Of a stretch of DNA of 64,000 bases, positions 10,412-20,466 are shown in pieces. The notes beneath the pieces are model-generated. The model was not told the DNA's origin and searched no databases. It was given only the letters and a program-made list of their open reading frames with translations. Each line of letters begins with the position of its first letter. The first letter of the stretch is position 1. Both the position numbers and the translations under genes were made by a program. The stretch comes from Immersiella caudata (Eukaryota; Ascomycota; Sordariomycetes; Sordariales; Lasiosphaeriaceae), in contig JAULSU010000003.1 of the NCBI GenBank assembly GCA_030512335.1, positions 6,014,001 through 6,078,000 of the forward strand, in the 5' to 3' direction.

Positions 10412-11657
10412 ATGAAGCTGTCTTCTATGTTGATCGTCTTCTTCGCGGCGCTGGACGCCTATGGAGCCCCGTCCGCTGGATCGGTCGGTGTAAGCCACCC
10501 ACAACACCCTCTTGTTGCAGTGATTGGAAGCTAATGGTAGTTAGGGAGCCCTCGACGCTCGGGATGACAGAATACCCGGGGGCAATACACCCATGATAAA
10601 ACGCGATCCCAGCGACGCCGAACTGCCACGAAGATTCTCGGCTGGCGCCGAAGTCGAAACCGCCATCCAACTCGAGGCACGCCAAGCCAAGGGCAAAGGA
10701 AAAGGCAAGGGTGGTGGTAAAGGCAAAGGCGGAGGAGGAAAGGGGAAGGGCAAAGCCGCTGGTGGCAAGGGCAAAGGCAAGGCCAAGCGCCGCGACTTTG
10801 ACGGTCTCGGTCTTGGTCTCGAAGCCCGGAATCCCCAACGCGGAAGCGCCCGCCGTGCTCCGGCTGCCGATCCTAAAGAGGGTGCATTCGCTCGACGGTC
10901 AGGCCGAGGCGCACCCAACCGCGCTCGTGATGTCGGAGACGATGTCGGAGAAGACGAAGAAGTCGTTTTCCAGGCTGTCGTCGTGGAAGCCCGCGATCCA
11001 CAGAACCGACCTCCTCCTCAACCTGTCTCTAGGCCTGTAGCCAGACCCCCTCCAGGTGCGAGACCTCCCCCTCCTCCACCTCCCCGCCCCTTCCGCCGTG
11101 ATGTCGATCTTGAGGTGACTCAGAGCTTCACCATCATTGGCGACGTTGAACTCGAGACTCGCGACACCAAGATCGACGCTGATAACGGAATTCTCTCAGC
11201 TCGCGATCCTCAGAACGCGCCTCCCCCGCCGCCGCCGAACAACGGAAAAAATGGTCAGCAGCCTGCGCCCGAACAGCCCGGAGGAGGAGCTGGAGCAAGA
11301 CCCCCCAGCAACGGAGCCGCTCCCCCGCCGCCACCCCCGAACAACGGTCGACATGGTCAGCAACCCGCTCCTGGACAACCCGGAGGTGCACCGAAGCCCG
11401 CGTCTGGTAACAACGGAGGTGCCGCTCCGCCGCCGCCCCCTAACGGACAGCCCGGTGGTCGACCCGGCGCTCAACCTGGTGGTCAACTTGGTGGTACTGC
11501 CCACCCTACCCTTCCCGGCGCTGGCGGTCCGCCCGCGAACGGACAGCGCCCTCCTTCTGGTGCCCCTGGCGCTCCCGGCGGTCCTGGTGGTGCCCCTGGT
11601 GGCGCTGTTTGCCCTGCTGGGTGTGCCCCCATCGCTGGTGGTGCGCCCAGACTCTGA
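10412..11657 (+). CDS. Secreted Lys/Gly- and Pro-rich repeat protein
   Basis: Exons 10412-10489 and 10545-11657 (55-nt intron, GTAAGC...TTAG, branch GCTAAT) give 396 residues. A signal peptide (MKLSSMLIVFFAALDAYG) is followed by three low-complexity zones: a KGKGKGGG zone near residues 70-110, a charged middle zone, and a Pro/Gly zone with PPPPPPNNG repeats. A short motif recurs through it: LEARQAK, LEARNPQ, VEARDPQ, LETRDTK, LSARDPQ. Dibasic sites (IKR, PRR, KRR, ARR, FRR) are frequent, so Kex2 cleavage into peptides is possible. No enzyme domain is seen. It may be a cell-wall or matrix protein, or a Kex2-processed peptide precursor; both are inference. Confidence 0.8.
11217..11451 (+). repeat. 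Coding repeat PPPPPPNNG-x2-GQQPAP
   Basis: Two near-identical units of PPPPPPNNG, two variable residues, GQQPAP, one residue, QPGG, followed by a partial third (PPPPPNGQPGG). The copies are alike at the DNA level, so they probably arose by recent duplication within the gene. Confidence 0.75.
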
Positions 11658-12961
11658 ATTGATGCAGTGTCTGTTCTGACGGGCAGGGGTTCGCGTCGAT
11701 TGATCGGTCACGCCTTGCCATTCCTGCCAGGACTCAACCTCTGACAGGTCGCCTGAGATGCTCGGTCAGTCGCATTGTTTGCTGATGCGCTTCTCCGTCT
11801 AGCCGACATGTCGGCACGGGAAGATGCAGCCCATTTCGGCTCAGGGGTTGGACGCGGTTTGCCCTTTGAATGGCGTTTTTGCGTGGTCTTTCAGTCACCA
11901 TTCTCTGTACCGCAGGTAGAAAGATACCTAGATATTTGCACCATGATGAACGCAGCTTGTCTGCGATGAACAATCGTCGTCACCACTGCCAATCGATGGA
12001 ATGTGCTGAAGATCATGATTGCTGCGACGCGAAATGTTATGAAACCCCATTCGACGGGATTCCAATAACCCGACGTAGCGCAGCGCGATGACCCGATAGC
12101 GGCCCAACCACGCAGGCCCACGTTGGCTGACCGCACCTGGCAAGAAGGGCCCGCCCTACTGGCCCGCACTGGCACCACGGTCGACAGACCAATGCAGTCT
12201 CAGAAGGCGCTAAAATTCATTTCCCGGTCCAGCCCAGGATTGCCATCGTTTCACCTGCTTTTGCTCCCATCAACTCTCATATCTTCTGCCCACACTTTGC
12301 GTACCTACTCGCCATATCCATCACACCGACTATTTGTGCCCATTCCCCAGTCTCGAGCGGTGCGGCGTTACACAGATCAGCAGCCCCCCCCCCCCCCCGC
12401 TCATTACCCCTTCTTTCCTCGTTTACCGTGTAGAACACAAAATTTTTTCATCCATCCCTAGCTTCCACAATCCGCTCCTTGCCAAGCCCAAGTCCCATCC
12501 TCGCCCGGTCAGCTCGAGGGGAAACAGTTGCCTGGGCCGACCGCTATCCTCGCTCTTTCTCTCCGTCGCCCACATTCACTCGCAACCTCCCTCATCTCAT
12601 CTCGACACCCCAAGATTAAGATTTCGAGTCCCTATCGGACGCGAGTGGGGTGATCCTAAATTCAACCAACAAAAACCTTCCAGGTCCGACCCTGCAGAGT
12701 GACCGCCTCATCGATCGTCATCTCAGGTTCGCCGACAACAGAGGATTGCCATCATCACCGCTGATTTTCATCTTGCCTCTTCTGATGGAGTCAATCGAAT
12801 GCTCCTAATCATCCCCACCTGACTGCCAGCTCCCGCAACGACGGCGACGCCACGTTGTTTCGCACCCGTCGCTGCAGAAGTGCTGCGGGAACCTGCCCAT
12901 CACCCCCTCTCTCCCCGCGCATTTAGTCGCTCGTCACTGGCGCTTTCGCCCACAACTGAAA
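11658..12961. other. Intergenic with a 15-nt poly-C tract
   Basis: Upstream region of the coiled-coil gene. It holds a run of 15 C at 12384-12398 within a CT-rich leader-like stretch. No gene is seen. Confidence 0.55.
12384..12398 (+). repeat. Poly-C tract, 15 nt
   Basis: Uninterrupted run of C, about 565 bp upstream of the coiled-coil gene start. The exact length may be uncertain in the assembly. Confidence 0.85.
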
Positions 12962-15501
12962 ATGGTACCGGAAAATAAGGAATCCGATTCTGCTCTCAGT
13001 TGCATCGAGGTCAAAGCAAAGCCACTAAGAAAGCCGACCGCGAAATCCGGCGCACCTAACAAGACCGCCAAGCCGCAGGAAGTGTCGGTGAGTCCTCACT
13101 CCAACCCATTTCGATTTCAATCTAGCCACCTCCCCTCTCATCTCACCAAACCCGTGACTGACATCGCACCTTGCAGAAATCGCGAAATATGAAGTCCAAC
13201 TCTCCGGCTGCGACGCCCGCTGCTCGGGGTCGCCCGCGCAGGAGCGAAGCTGGCGCGAAAGCAAATGAGCAGGCAGCCCGCGCGTCGGCAACCAGGAAGC
13301 AACCCGAGAAGAAGCAGCAGCGGCAACAATCGTCTAGAGATTTCCCGACCGAGATCCGGGACTCGGAATCGGAGAATGAGGCTGAAGAGCCGACTACGAA
13401 AATTACAATGCCCGCGTCCAGGCAGGTCAGCGCCGTCAAGGCCTCGTCATCCGGGAGGAGCTCCCATTCTCCCGCTGCGGTCGCCAAATTCCTCTTCACC
13501 CCCGAGGACATACCCCTGAGTTCTTACCCGAGGAAGCGAGGCGTCGACGAGGTGGAGGCCCCCAGTAGTGCACCGGCTGCGAAAAGGCAGACGCCCGCAA
13601 TCACTAAATCCTTCCCTTCATCAGGACCGACCATGGAACCCGTCGTATCTAACAAGGTGGCCCGAGGACCCGCCGTTGGCCTCCTCAAGACCGAGACACA
13701 ACAGACCGAGCCTAGAGGTACACCGGCTAAGGTGTACACTCAACTACGCCTCGATGCGATGCCTGGCGCCCAGGAGTTGGCCACGCTGCCTGTCGGACAA
13801 AGCAAGACGGTTGCTCCCTTGGTACAAGCTAAGATCAATACGCCAAGGGTGGCGAGACCCACGCCACCGACTTCGTCTCTGGATCAGCCGGCGACGCTTC
13901 GAGAACGTCTGCCTGCACCCGAGCTCAAGGATCAAAAGATCCCCGGGGAAGTGAATCGGCAGCACAAAGAGGTCCAGGCCTCGCATCTTGGGTCTGAACA
14001 GGCCAAGGTCATGGAGGCCAGATTGGAGGCTTTGAAGTCTGAAAATAAGAAACTTCGGGAGGAAAAGCTACAGCGAGACGAAATGGTCAAAAAGATCAAC
14101 GCCGACGGTGGTACTGTCAAAATGGTCGAGGCAGCGCTGAAAGCAGAGCGTGAGACCCTAGCCGCGGCGCAAAGAGAGGCCCAGTTGGAGAAACAGAAGG
14201 CGCAGGATGCAAAAGAGGAGGCTGAAGCGCTGAGACGGGAGCTTGAGTCGGCAAAAGGAAAGGCCTGCGAGCAGGGTAAAGCTGACGAGAAGAGGATATC
14301 CGATCTTCGCGCCGCTATAGAAGCCGCGAAGAGGATGAAGGATTCTGCAGAAGCCAAGGCGAACGAGGCACAGTCGGAACTGCAATCTGTTCGAGAGCAG
14401 TGTGATACGCTGGAGGGCACAGTTCAAGTAAATGAGAAACAGATCGCAGATGTCAAGAAGCAGCTCGACAAAGCCAACGTCGAGAAATTGAACAAGGATA
14501 GAGAACTCGAAGCCCTCCGGGTAGCCGAAAAACAGCTGAGAGCTGCACTCGGCAAGAGTACGAACGAGATTTCCGCTCTCAGCAGTAGCCTCGACAAAGC
14601 ACAATCCGACCTCGCAGTCAAAATTTTTGACGCCACAAAGGCACAAACCTTGCGCCTCACACAGCAGGTCGATGGTCTGAAGAAGAAAGACGCCGACTCA
14701 GCCAAGGAGATCTCGAGGCTGAAACAGGAACTTGCGACGGCGACGAAGAGCCAAAATACTTTGCAAAACGACCTCGAGGCTTCCAAAAACAAAGCGGAGG
14801 AGCTCCAGCGGGCGCTCGACAAGAAGGAATCGCAGTTGTCCTCGTTGCAAGGCAGCACGAAGAAGGCAGAGGACCTTCAACACCAACTTGTGGAGAAGAC
14901 AATAGAACTGTCTAGGGCTCGGCATAACGCCCGTGCCAGCAGCGAAGGTCTGTCTGGGGAGATCGCTTCGCTCAGGAAAGACTTGGAGGATCGAAATACA
15001 ACTATCGCCTCGCTCAAGAAGAAGCTCGAGGAAAAGGACGAGGAAGTGGTCTCGATCAAGAAAGAAGTGGCCTCGCTGAAGAAGGAACTCCAGAACAAGG
15101 CCGAGGCCATCGAGCGCATCGACAACGAACTCTGGGAGTCGGAAGAGCGTCGATACCAGCTCAATCTGGAGATCCAGCAATTCACGGCCCTCCTCTTGCC
15201 ATTGGCCGCCGAAATGAGCCAAGAGACGGCGACGGTTGCACCATCCGGAGGCGGATTGGGAGCGGTGTTGGCTGCACCAGTCGGCATGACAGTGGCGACA
15301 GGAGCATCCAGCGCAGCTCGGCAGGGTGCTTTGCCTGCGGAGACTGCAGCGTCGCCGGCACAGGCGACAGCTCCGGCTGCAGCGAAGAAGACTGCCGCAC
15401 GGGAAACCTCATCGCTCCCGTCACCGACCGAGACGGACCCGAGTAGCGACCAGGAGATAGCTGATGCGCCACGCCAAGCTGGTCCTTCCACTGCCACATG
15501 A
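12962..15501 (+). CDS. Long coiled-coil protein
   Basis: Exons 12962-13087 and 13177-15501 (89-nt intron, GTGAGT...TTGCAG, phase 0) give 816 residues. The first 280 residues are basic and disordered, with SRNMKSNSPAA, RGRPRR and Pro/Ala-rich stretches. From about residue 285 to 715 the sequence is almost uninterrupted heptad-like coiled coil rich in Lys, Glu, Leu and Ala (EALKSENKKLREEKL, DLEASKNKAEELQ). The last 100 residues are Ala/Thr-rich and disordered. There is no ATPase, CAP-Gly or membrane motif, so it is not an SMC or a golgin by motif. A structural or scaffold role in nucleus or cytoskeleton is plausible but not shown. Confidence 0.85.
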
Positions 15502-15807
15502 GCGGAGCGGAGAGTATCGGGGTTTATCATAACAGTACTGGAGTCAGTACGGATGGGATAATATTTGGGTTTGCGTTTCGGTTCGGGCATCGGAAATGGA
15601 GCACAGCGGCAGCGTTTAGCACATGCATTACAAATACCAGTAGCGAGGCCAGTCCTTTTGTAGATAGACGGATATAAATAACTGTGGCTTATCATCGGTT
15701 TGGTCCCTGTTCGCGGGAATTGTCATTTGTGCTATCCGTCCACCTCAAAGTTCACCAGACACTGCATTCACCACATTGACCCCATCTAAAATTGACCTAC
15801 TTGACAC
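15502..15807. other. Convergent 3' flanks
   Basis: Short region between the 3' ends of the coiled-coil gene and the minus-strand gene at 15808. No gene or repeat is seen. Confidence 0.5.
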
Positions 15808-16398
15808 TCAAAACCAAATTACCACACCCTTAGCTTCCACCATCCACCTTAAACCCTCTCTTTCCCACTCCTCTCCTCTCTCCCTTATCCCCGCCAGAAC
15901 TTCCTCCCCTGCCCCCTCAAACGCCAAAACTCCGCCTTCCACACCCCACCCCCGTCCAATCCAGTCCACTCTCACATTCCTCCTTTTCAGCCCATCCATA
16001 TCTATGATATCAAGTGTGGGTGGACCCAGCGTCACTTCCTGCACATGGCTCTCACCGGGCAGAAGCGTGATGAATGCTTCGTCCGGAGGTGGAACGACGC
16101 GACGGAGCATGATTGTATTGAGATTCATGTTTTGAGGTTCTTCTTTCGGAACTGACTCGGATGAGGAATCGGGTGGGAGAAGCGTCAAAGACAGGTGACC
16201 GAGGGGGAAGGCGATGGGGTCTAGAGGTGAGGAATAGGAGAGGAGGGTGTAGGTTTTTTTGGGGGAGGTGTTGGTTGTTGTTAGGTGGATTGTTGGTGAT
16301 GCTGAGGGCGGATCTTCGGGGCGGGGTTCGGTCGTTGATGATGTTGTAGTGGAGGGACTCGAGATGGTAAGGGCTAGGGAGGGGGTTGTTGAGGACAT
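15808..16398 (-). CDS. Small hypothetical protein, beta-sandwich-like
   Basis: A single exon of 196 residues starts at the ATG at 16398-16396. The core has the pattern of a fungal family of small intracellular proteins: TTNTSPKKTYTLLSYSSPLD, then a MLRRVVPPPDEAFITLLPGE segment near the middle, then an aromatic/glycine block (VDWIGRGWGVEGGV). Alternating hydrophobic strands suggest an all-beta fold, reminiscent of the non-catalytic barrel seen next to some deuterolysin-type proteases. No catalytic residues or signal peptide are seen. The beta-fold assignment is recall of a pattern and not a search result. Confidence 0.6.
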   Translation of the reverse strand: MSSTTPSLALTISSPSTTTSSTTEPRPEDPPSASPTIHLTTTNTSPKKTYTLLSYSSPLDPIAFPLGHLSLTLLPPDSSSESVPKEEPQNMNLNTIMLRRVVPPPDEAFITLLPGESHVQEVTLGPPTLDIIDMDGLKRRNVRVDWIGRGWGVEGGVLAFEGAGEEVLAGIRERGEEWEREGLRWMVEAKGVVIWF

Positions 16399-16697
16399 CG
16401 CGGTGGAGGTTGGGATTCGAGGCTTGGAATTTGTGCGGGTGGATCAAGGGACACAATTGGAACAACAGACGGGAGGGTTAGATGGATTATATACGGAAAG
16501 TAGTGGTGACGCTGAGTCAGCGCGGCATTTGCAACCCGGTCCATGGGTTGAGCTGCTGACGACAAAGGCCCGTTTGCGATGCGATGCCAACTGAAACGTT
16601 CTTTGTTGTCCAACATCAACTAAAATGCTTCCCACTATCCAAAGTGACCCTGCCCCCCTTTGACTACATCCCCCAAAATACCCCGACCCGTGGTACT

Positions 16698-17357
16698 CTA
16701 CTGCGGATACTCCTCCCCATCCTCCACCTCCCCCTTCTTCTTCTTCTTCTTTTTCTTCTTATCCTCCTTCTTCTCCTTGCACTCCTTCGGCTTCGAACTC
16801 AAGCACACCGTGACACAAACTCCAAAATCCACATTCCGCACTAGCCCCGCCATGTTCTGCCTCTCCACACACCCATATCGAACTTTCTCCGCCGGATCGA
16901 GCAAAAACTTTGGCTGCATTCCCCTCCCAAGCGGCTTCGACCAGCTAATACAGCACTGTCCAATTCCTGGGCCATGAAGACACAGCGCACGATCATTCTC
17001 GGCTAGATGCAGATCCCTCACGGACGCAAACGCGCGAAAGAGCGCATCACAGGTATGAACAAGCGGCGCAGCCCGATAGCTACACTCGAGTTCCCAAGGC
17101 GAACACGTCGCGTACGGAGCATACGGCGAGAAGTACGCGGGGTCGCGGTTCGAAGGATCCCGACGGGACAGGGCGGGGGCGGAAGAGCTAACAGAGTGCA
17201 CGGCGAGCTCGCCAAAGGGCGTTGATACGCTTGAACTGACGATCCAGTTCGGTGCAAAGGCGGACGTAGGAGGGAAAGGTCGTGACGATGCCGCTGTGGT
17301 AAACTTCGCGAGGACGAATAGAGACGCGCCAGTTGCGATGGCGGGGAGGAGGCGCAT
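16698..17357 (-). CDS. Secreted Cys-rich protein with poly-Lys tail
   Basis: A single exon of 219 residues starts at 17357. Residues 1-22 form a signal peptide (MRLLPAIATGASLFVLAKF). The mature part has a dibasic site (SRRD) and about ten Cys, including a CxxxxxxC pair, a C-x8-CC cluster in ALCLHGPGIGQCCISWS and a CVTVC pair, suggesting a disulfide-bonded domain. The C terminus is strikingly basic: an acidic/Lys mix with nine consecutive Lys, encoded by a near-perfect CTT/TTC run on the plus strand. The Cys-rich core resembles small secreted proteins of plant-associated fungi, but I cannot name a family. An effector-like role is inference. Confidence 0.65.
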   Translation of the reverse strand: MRLLPAIATGASLFVLAKFTTAASSRPFPPTSAFAPNWIVSSSVSTPFGELAVHSVSSSAPALSRRDPSNRDPAYFSPYAPYATCSPWELECSYRAAPLVHTCDALFRAFASVRDLHLAENDRALCLHGPGIGQCCISWSKPLGRGMQPKFLLDPAEKVRYGCVERQNMAGLVRNVDFGVCVTVCLSSKPKECKEKKEDKKKKKKKKKGEVEDGEEYPQ

Positions 17358-18240
17358 CTTGATCTTGGGCGGAGCGGGTTGTTGCCTTTCGGGGGTCGAT
17401 GGGTGGTTGACGACGGGCGGTTGTCTTTGAGACGGGGTGGATGGATGCTCGTCAGCCAGGCGTCACTGTGATTCTGCCACTCGCAAGGACCTTCTGGGTT
17501 TGTTGTTGGAGAGAAGCTGAGTCTTGGCCATGAGGACCCGAGTGCGAGGAAGGTTGCTGCGGGAAGGGACGGGCCGTGTCTTGGGGCGACATCTTTATCC
17601 GGCAAGGTCGGGCATGTGGGAAGTTTCCCTGGTGGACCGCATCATGAACCACGCTGTCGGAGGCTTGGAGTTTGTTTGCTGTGGTGTCGTCAACATCTGA
17701 AGGAAAGAACATGTGGGTCCGCTTACGGATTCACATGAAGGATCGACATCCATGTTGCGATGATCGGCCCGAAGGCAAAATTTGGTCGCCCTCACCGTGG
17801 AGGTGGACGTCTTGTGGCGCTGGTCATGGCGTGGGACGGCATGGCTGGATGTGATGAAGCTGAGCGTCCCCGGGGTCGCAACTTGGGAAGGAATGGCAAT
17901 AAATTGGGATTCTTGGGATTTTCGTGCAGCGTCTGCGGTCGCTCACTCGCTTTCCGCTCGTGGAACCCTGTCTTATGCCCGGTGACCGGAATGAGGCGCG
18001 CTCAGCGCGGGCGACGTCACGTAATCGAATGGCAGCTCTGACCGGCAGCTCCGCCAATGTTACCACATCCGCAGGGTCTGGCTCGGCTGGTGAGTGATTC
18101 TCACTGGCTCCCGACCGTACATGCCGCGACTTGGGTGTCTGGGCGCGTCTCGGCGGCAACAGCGAGTCGTTGAGCCCCGCTTCCAAGATTCCCAAGACGT
18201 GCACACCCCGCATTTCTCGCAGATAGCTTCGCTTGCGCCC

Positions 18241-18258
18241 TATCAGATCATCTGATAA
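18241..18258 (+). promoter_or_regulatory. Palindromic SreA-type GATA site
   Basis: TATCAGAT-C-ATCTGATAA: two GATA half-sites face each other as a 17-bp perfect inverted repeat with one central base. The rightward arm matches ATCWGATAA, the extended site of the iron-dependent GATA repressor SreA/Sre1. It lies about 400 bp upstream of the siderophore-transporter start. Confidence 0.6.
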
Positions 18259-18519
18259 CGAGCCATGGATTGATCGCTAGTCCCCCCACGTCATAGTGCA
18301 GACCCGCCATTGGTCTCGCCGTTCTGGGTCCAGCACTTCTTCCGCGTACGGTGAGGTCCGCGAGGTGAGATGTGAAGATTTTTTTACATGGAAGGGATCA
18401 GTGTCACCCACCATCCGGGATGCGTCGGGATGGACATAAATACCGGGTGTCGGAACGTCGCAATCAATGGTGCGCTGCAGATTAAGGTGCATGCGTGCTT
18501 GCAAAGTTTAACTCGGTCA

Positions 18520-18528
18520 ATCTGATAA
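18520..18528 (+). promoter_or_regulatory. SreA-type GATA site ATCTGATAA
   Basis: A second perfect ATCWGATAA match, same orientation as the gene, about 130 bp upstream of the transporter ATG. Two exact 9-mers in one short promoter are unlikely by chance. Confidence 0.6.
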
Positions 18529-18654
18529 GGTGTGCGCTAGACACCCGACCTCAGACCTCGGCTTCGAACTTTGGGAAGTTGCGACCTTCGAGCAATCTTC
18601 AATCTTCACAAAAACCTAAGATCACCTTCCATTGGCGGCTGTCCCCTCGCCAGC

Positions 18655-20466
18655 ATGCCCGCGGACGACAAACACGATGTCCAGCCGACGCATGAGGCCG
18701 TCGATGGGTCGCGCTCGTCCGTCTCGGTCGACGAAAAGTCGCCCGGAGTCCGGCGCGCAGAGGCGCTCGCGGCAGTGCTGACGACCAAAGACCGCGTCTT
18801 CGTTTTCCTCAGCATTTTCCTCGTGGCTTTTGCCTGCGACCTCGACGGCATCCTCCGCTATGCTTACCAGCCCCTTGCAACGGCCTCTTTCTCGCAGCAT
18901 TCGTTGCTGGCCACCGTCAATGTTGCCCGCTCCGTCATCGCTGCCGCGGCCCAGCCCACTTCGGGCAAGATTGCTGATATTTTCGGTCGCGTCGAGCTCG
19001 TCTGCCTGTCGGTCTTCTTCTACGTCCTGGGAACCATAATCGAGACCGTCTCGACCAATGTCTCGACCTTCGCTGCCGGCGCTCTCCTCTACCAGATTGG
19101 TTTCACCATGATCATCCTCCTTGTCGAGGTCATCATTGCTGACATCACCTCGACCCGCGCACGCTTGCTCTTCAGCTACATCCCGACCTCGCCCTACCTC
19201 ATCGTCACCTGGGTCAGCGGAAACGTGTCAGCAGCCGTTCTCAGCGTCACCGACTGGCACTGGGGTGTGGGTATGTGGTGCATCATCTACCCGGTCTGCG
19301 CCACGCCTCTCATCATCACCCTTACTCTCATCAATCGGCGCGCCCGCAAGGCCGGCCTCATGGACAACTACACATCGGAACTGCGAGCTACGTCCCGAGG
19401 CTCGTTCCTGGTCGACCTATTCTGGCGTCTTGACGTTATCGGTATTATTCTTATGATCGCCGTCTTCGCTTTGATTCTGGTTCCGATGACCCTCGCCGGT
19501 GGCTTCGAGGCCTCATGGAGCGCCCCACACATTCTCGGACCATTGATCGTCGGCGTCATTTGCATCCCAGCCTTCGTTCTCTGGCAGCTCCGCGCTCCTC
19601 ACCCCTTGGTTCCCTTCCGTATCATGAAGGACCGCGGCATTTGGGGTGCCATGGGCATCGCCCTCCTCCTGAATTGGGCATGGTACGTGCAAGGCGACTA
19701 CCTCTGGTCCGTTCTCATTATTGCTTTCGACTTCGATATCATGACGGCTACTCGGGTTTCTTCGTTCTATACCTTCTTCTCGGTTCTCACCGGATGCATT
19801 CTCGGGTTAATCGTCTACAAGGTCCGGCGCCTCAAGTGGTTCATCGTCGCGGGCACTTGCCTGTTTACCGTGGCTTTCGGGCTTCTCATCCGCTATCGCG
19901 GCGACGCGGATACCTCTTCGCGTGCCGGCGTCATCGGCGCGCAGGTCGTCCTCGGCATTGCCGGCGGCATGTTCCCATATCCCGCTCAAGCATCGCTTCA
20001 GGTCAATCTCAAGCACGAGCATCTCGCCGTCTTGACTGGTCTGTATCTGGCAACATACAACCTGGGTTCTGCTTTTGGCGGAGCTATTTCCGGCGCCATC
20101 TGGACTCAAGTCTTGCCAGGAGAGCTGCAATCCCGCATGGCGCCCTTTGGCAACGACACATACGCAACGTCTGCGTATGCTGATCCTTTCACCTTTGCGG
20201 CACAGTTCCCCGTCGGAACACCCGAGCGCCAGGCTTTAATCGACTCGTACAAACATGCGCAGAGGCTGTTGGTTATCACCGGCATCTGCCTCTGTATTCC
20301 GCTGATCGGGTTCGCCATGGCGTTGAGGAACCCCAGGTTGAATGATAAGCAGACTCTTGCGGAGGATGTTCAAGTTTCAGGGCAGGCCGGTCAGGCACAG
20401 CCTGCTGTTTCAGAGAAGGCTGCTGCGGAGAAGGGCTCGGTGGAGAATGATGGAGTTGTCAGATGA
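18655..20466 (+). CDS. MFS siderophore-iron transporter (SIT family)
   Basis: One intronless frame of 603 residues starting at MPADDKHDVQ. About 14 hydrophobic spans run from residue 45 to 570 (KDRVFVFLSIFLVAFACDLD, GTIIETVSTNVSTF). SIT-family signatures are visible: the AYQPLATASFSQHSLLATV region after the first helix, PTSGKIADIFGR (loop 2-3 MFS motif), ADITSTRARLLFSYIPTSPY, and a C-terminal extension after DPFTFAAQFPVGTPERQA. These are the hallmarks of proton symporters that import ferric siderophores at the plasma membrane or endosomes. Promoter sites for the SreA repressor support iron-repressed expression. No siderophore synthetase gene lies in the window, so it may take up xenosiderophores or serve a distant pathway. 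Substrate is unknown. Confidence 0.92.
   Translation: MPADDKHDVQPTHEAVDGSRSSVSVDEKSPGVRRAEALAAVLTTKDRVFVFLSIFLVAFACDLDGILRYAYQPLATASFSQHSLLATVNVARSVIAAAAQPTSGKIADIFGRVELVCLSVFFYVLGTIIETVSTNVSTFAAGALLYQIGFTMIILLVEVIIADITSTRARLLFSYIPTSPYLIVTWVSGNVSAAVLSVTDWHWGVGMWCIIYPVCATPLIITLTLINRRARKAGLMDNYTSELRATSRGSFLVDLFWRLDVIGIILMIAVFALILVPMTLAGGFEASWSAPHILGPLIVGVICIPAFVLWQLRAPHPLVPFRIMKDRGIWGAMGIALLLNWAWYVQGDYLWSVLIIAFDFDIMTATRVSSFYTFFSVLTGCILGLIVYKVRRLKWFIVAGTCLFTVAFGLLIRYRGDADTSSRAGVIGAQVVLGIAGGMFPYPAQASLQVNLKHEHLAVLTGLYLATYNLGSAFGGAISGAIWTQVLPGELQSRMAPFGNDTYATSAYADPFTFAAQFPVGTPERQALIDSYKHAQRLLVITGICLCIPLIGFAMALRNPRLNDKQTLAEDVQVSGQAGQAQPAVSEKAAAEKGSVENDGVVR

Larger units (their letters stand above)
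17358..18654. other. Intergenic; promoter of the siderophore transporter
   Basis: Lies between the divergent starts of the Cys-rich protein (17357) and the transporter (18655). It contains two perfect ATCTGATAA sites, described separately, and a TATA-like ATAAATA near 18435. No gene is seen. Confidence 0.6.

Noticed and set aside
10412..11657. Collagen-like or elastin-like protein
   Set aside because: There is no regular G-x-y triplet over a long span; Gly/Pro-rich parts are irregular and mixed with charged motifs.
18655..20466. Drug-efflux MFS transporter
   Set aside because: The helix 1 to 2 region, the PTSGKIADIFGR segment and the C-terminal extension fit the SIT siderophore family better, and the promoter has iron-type GATA sites.
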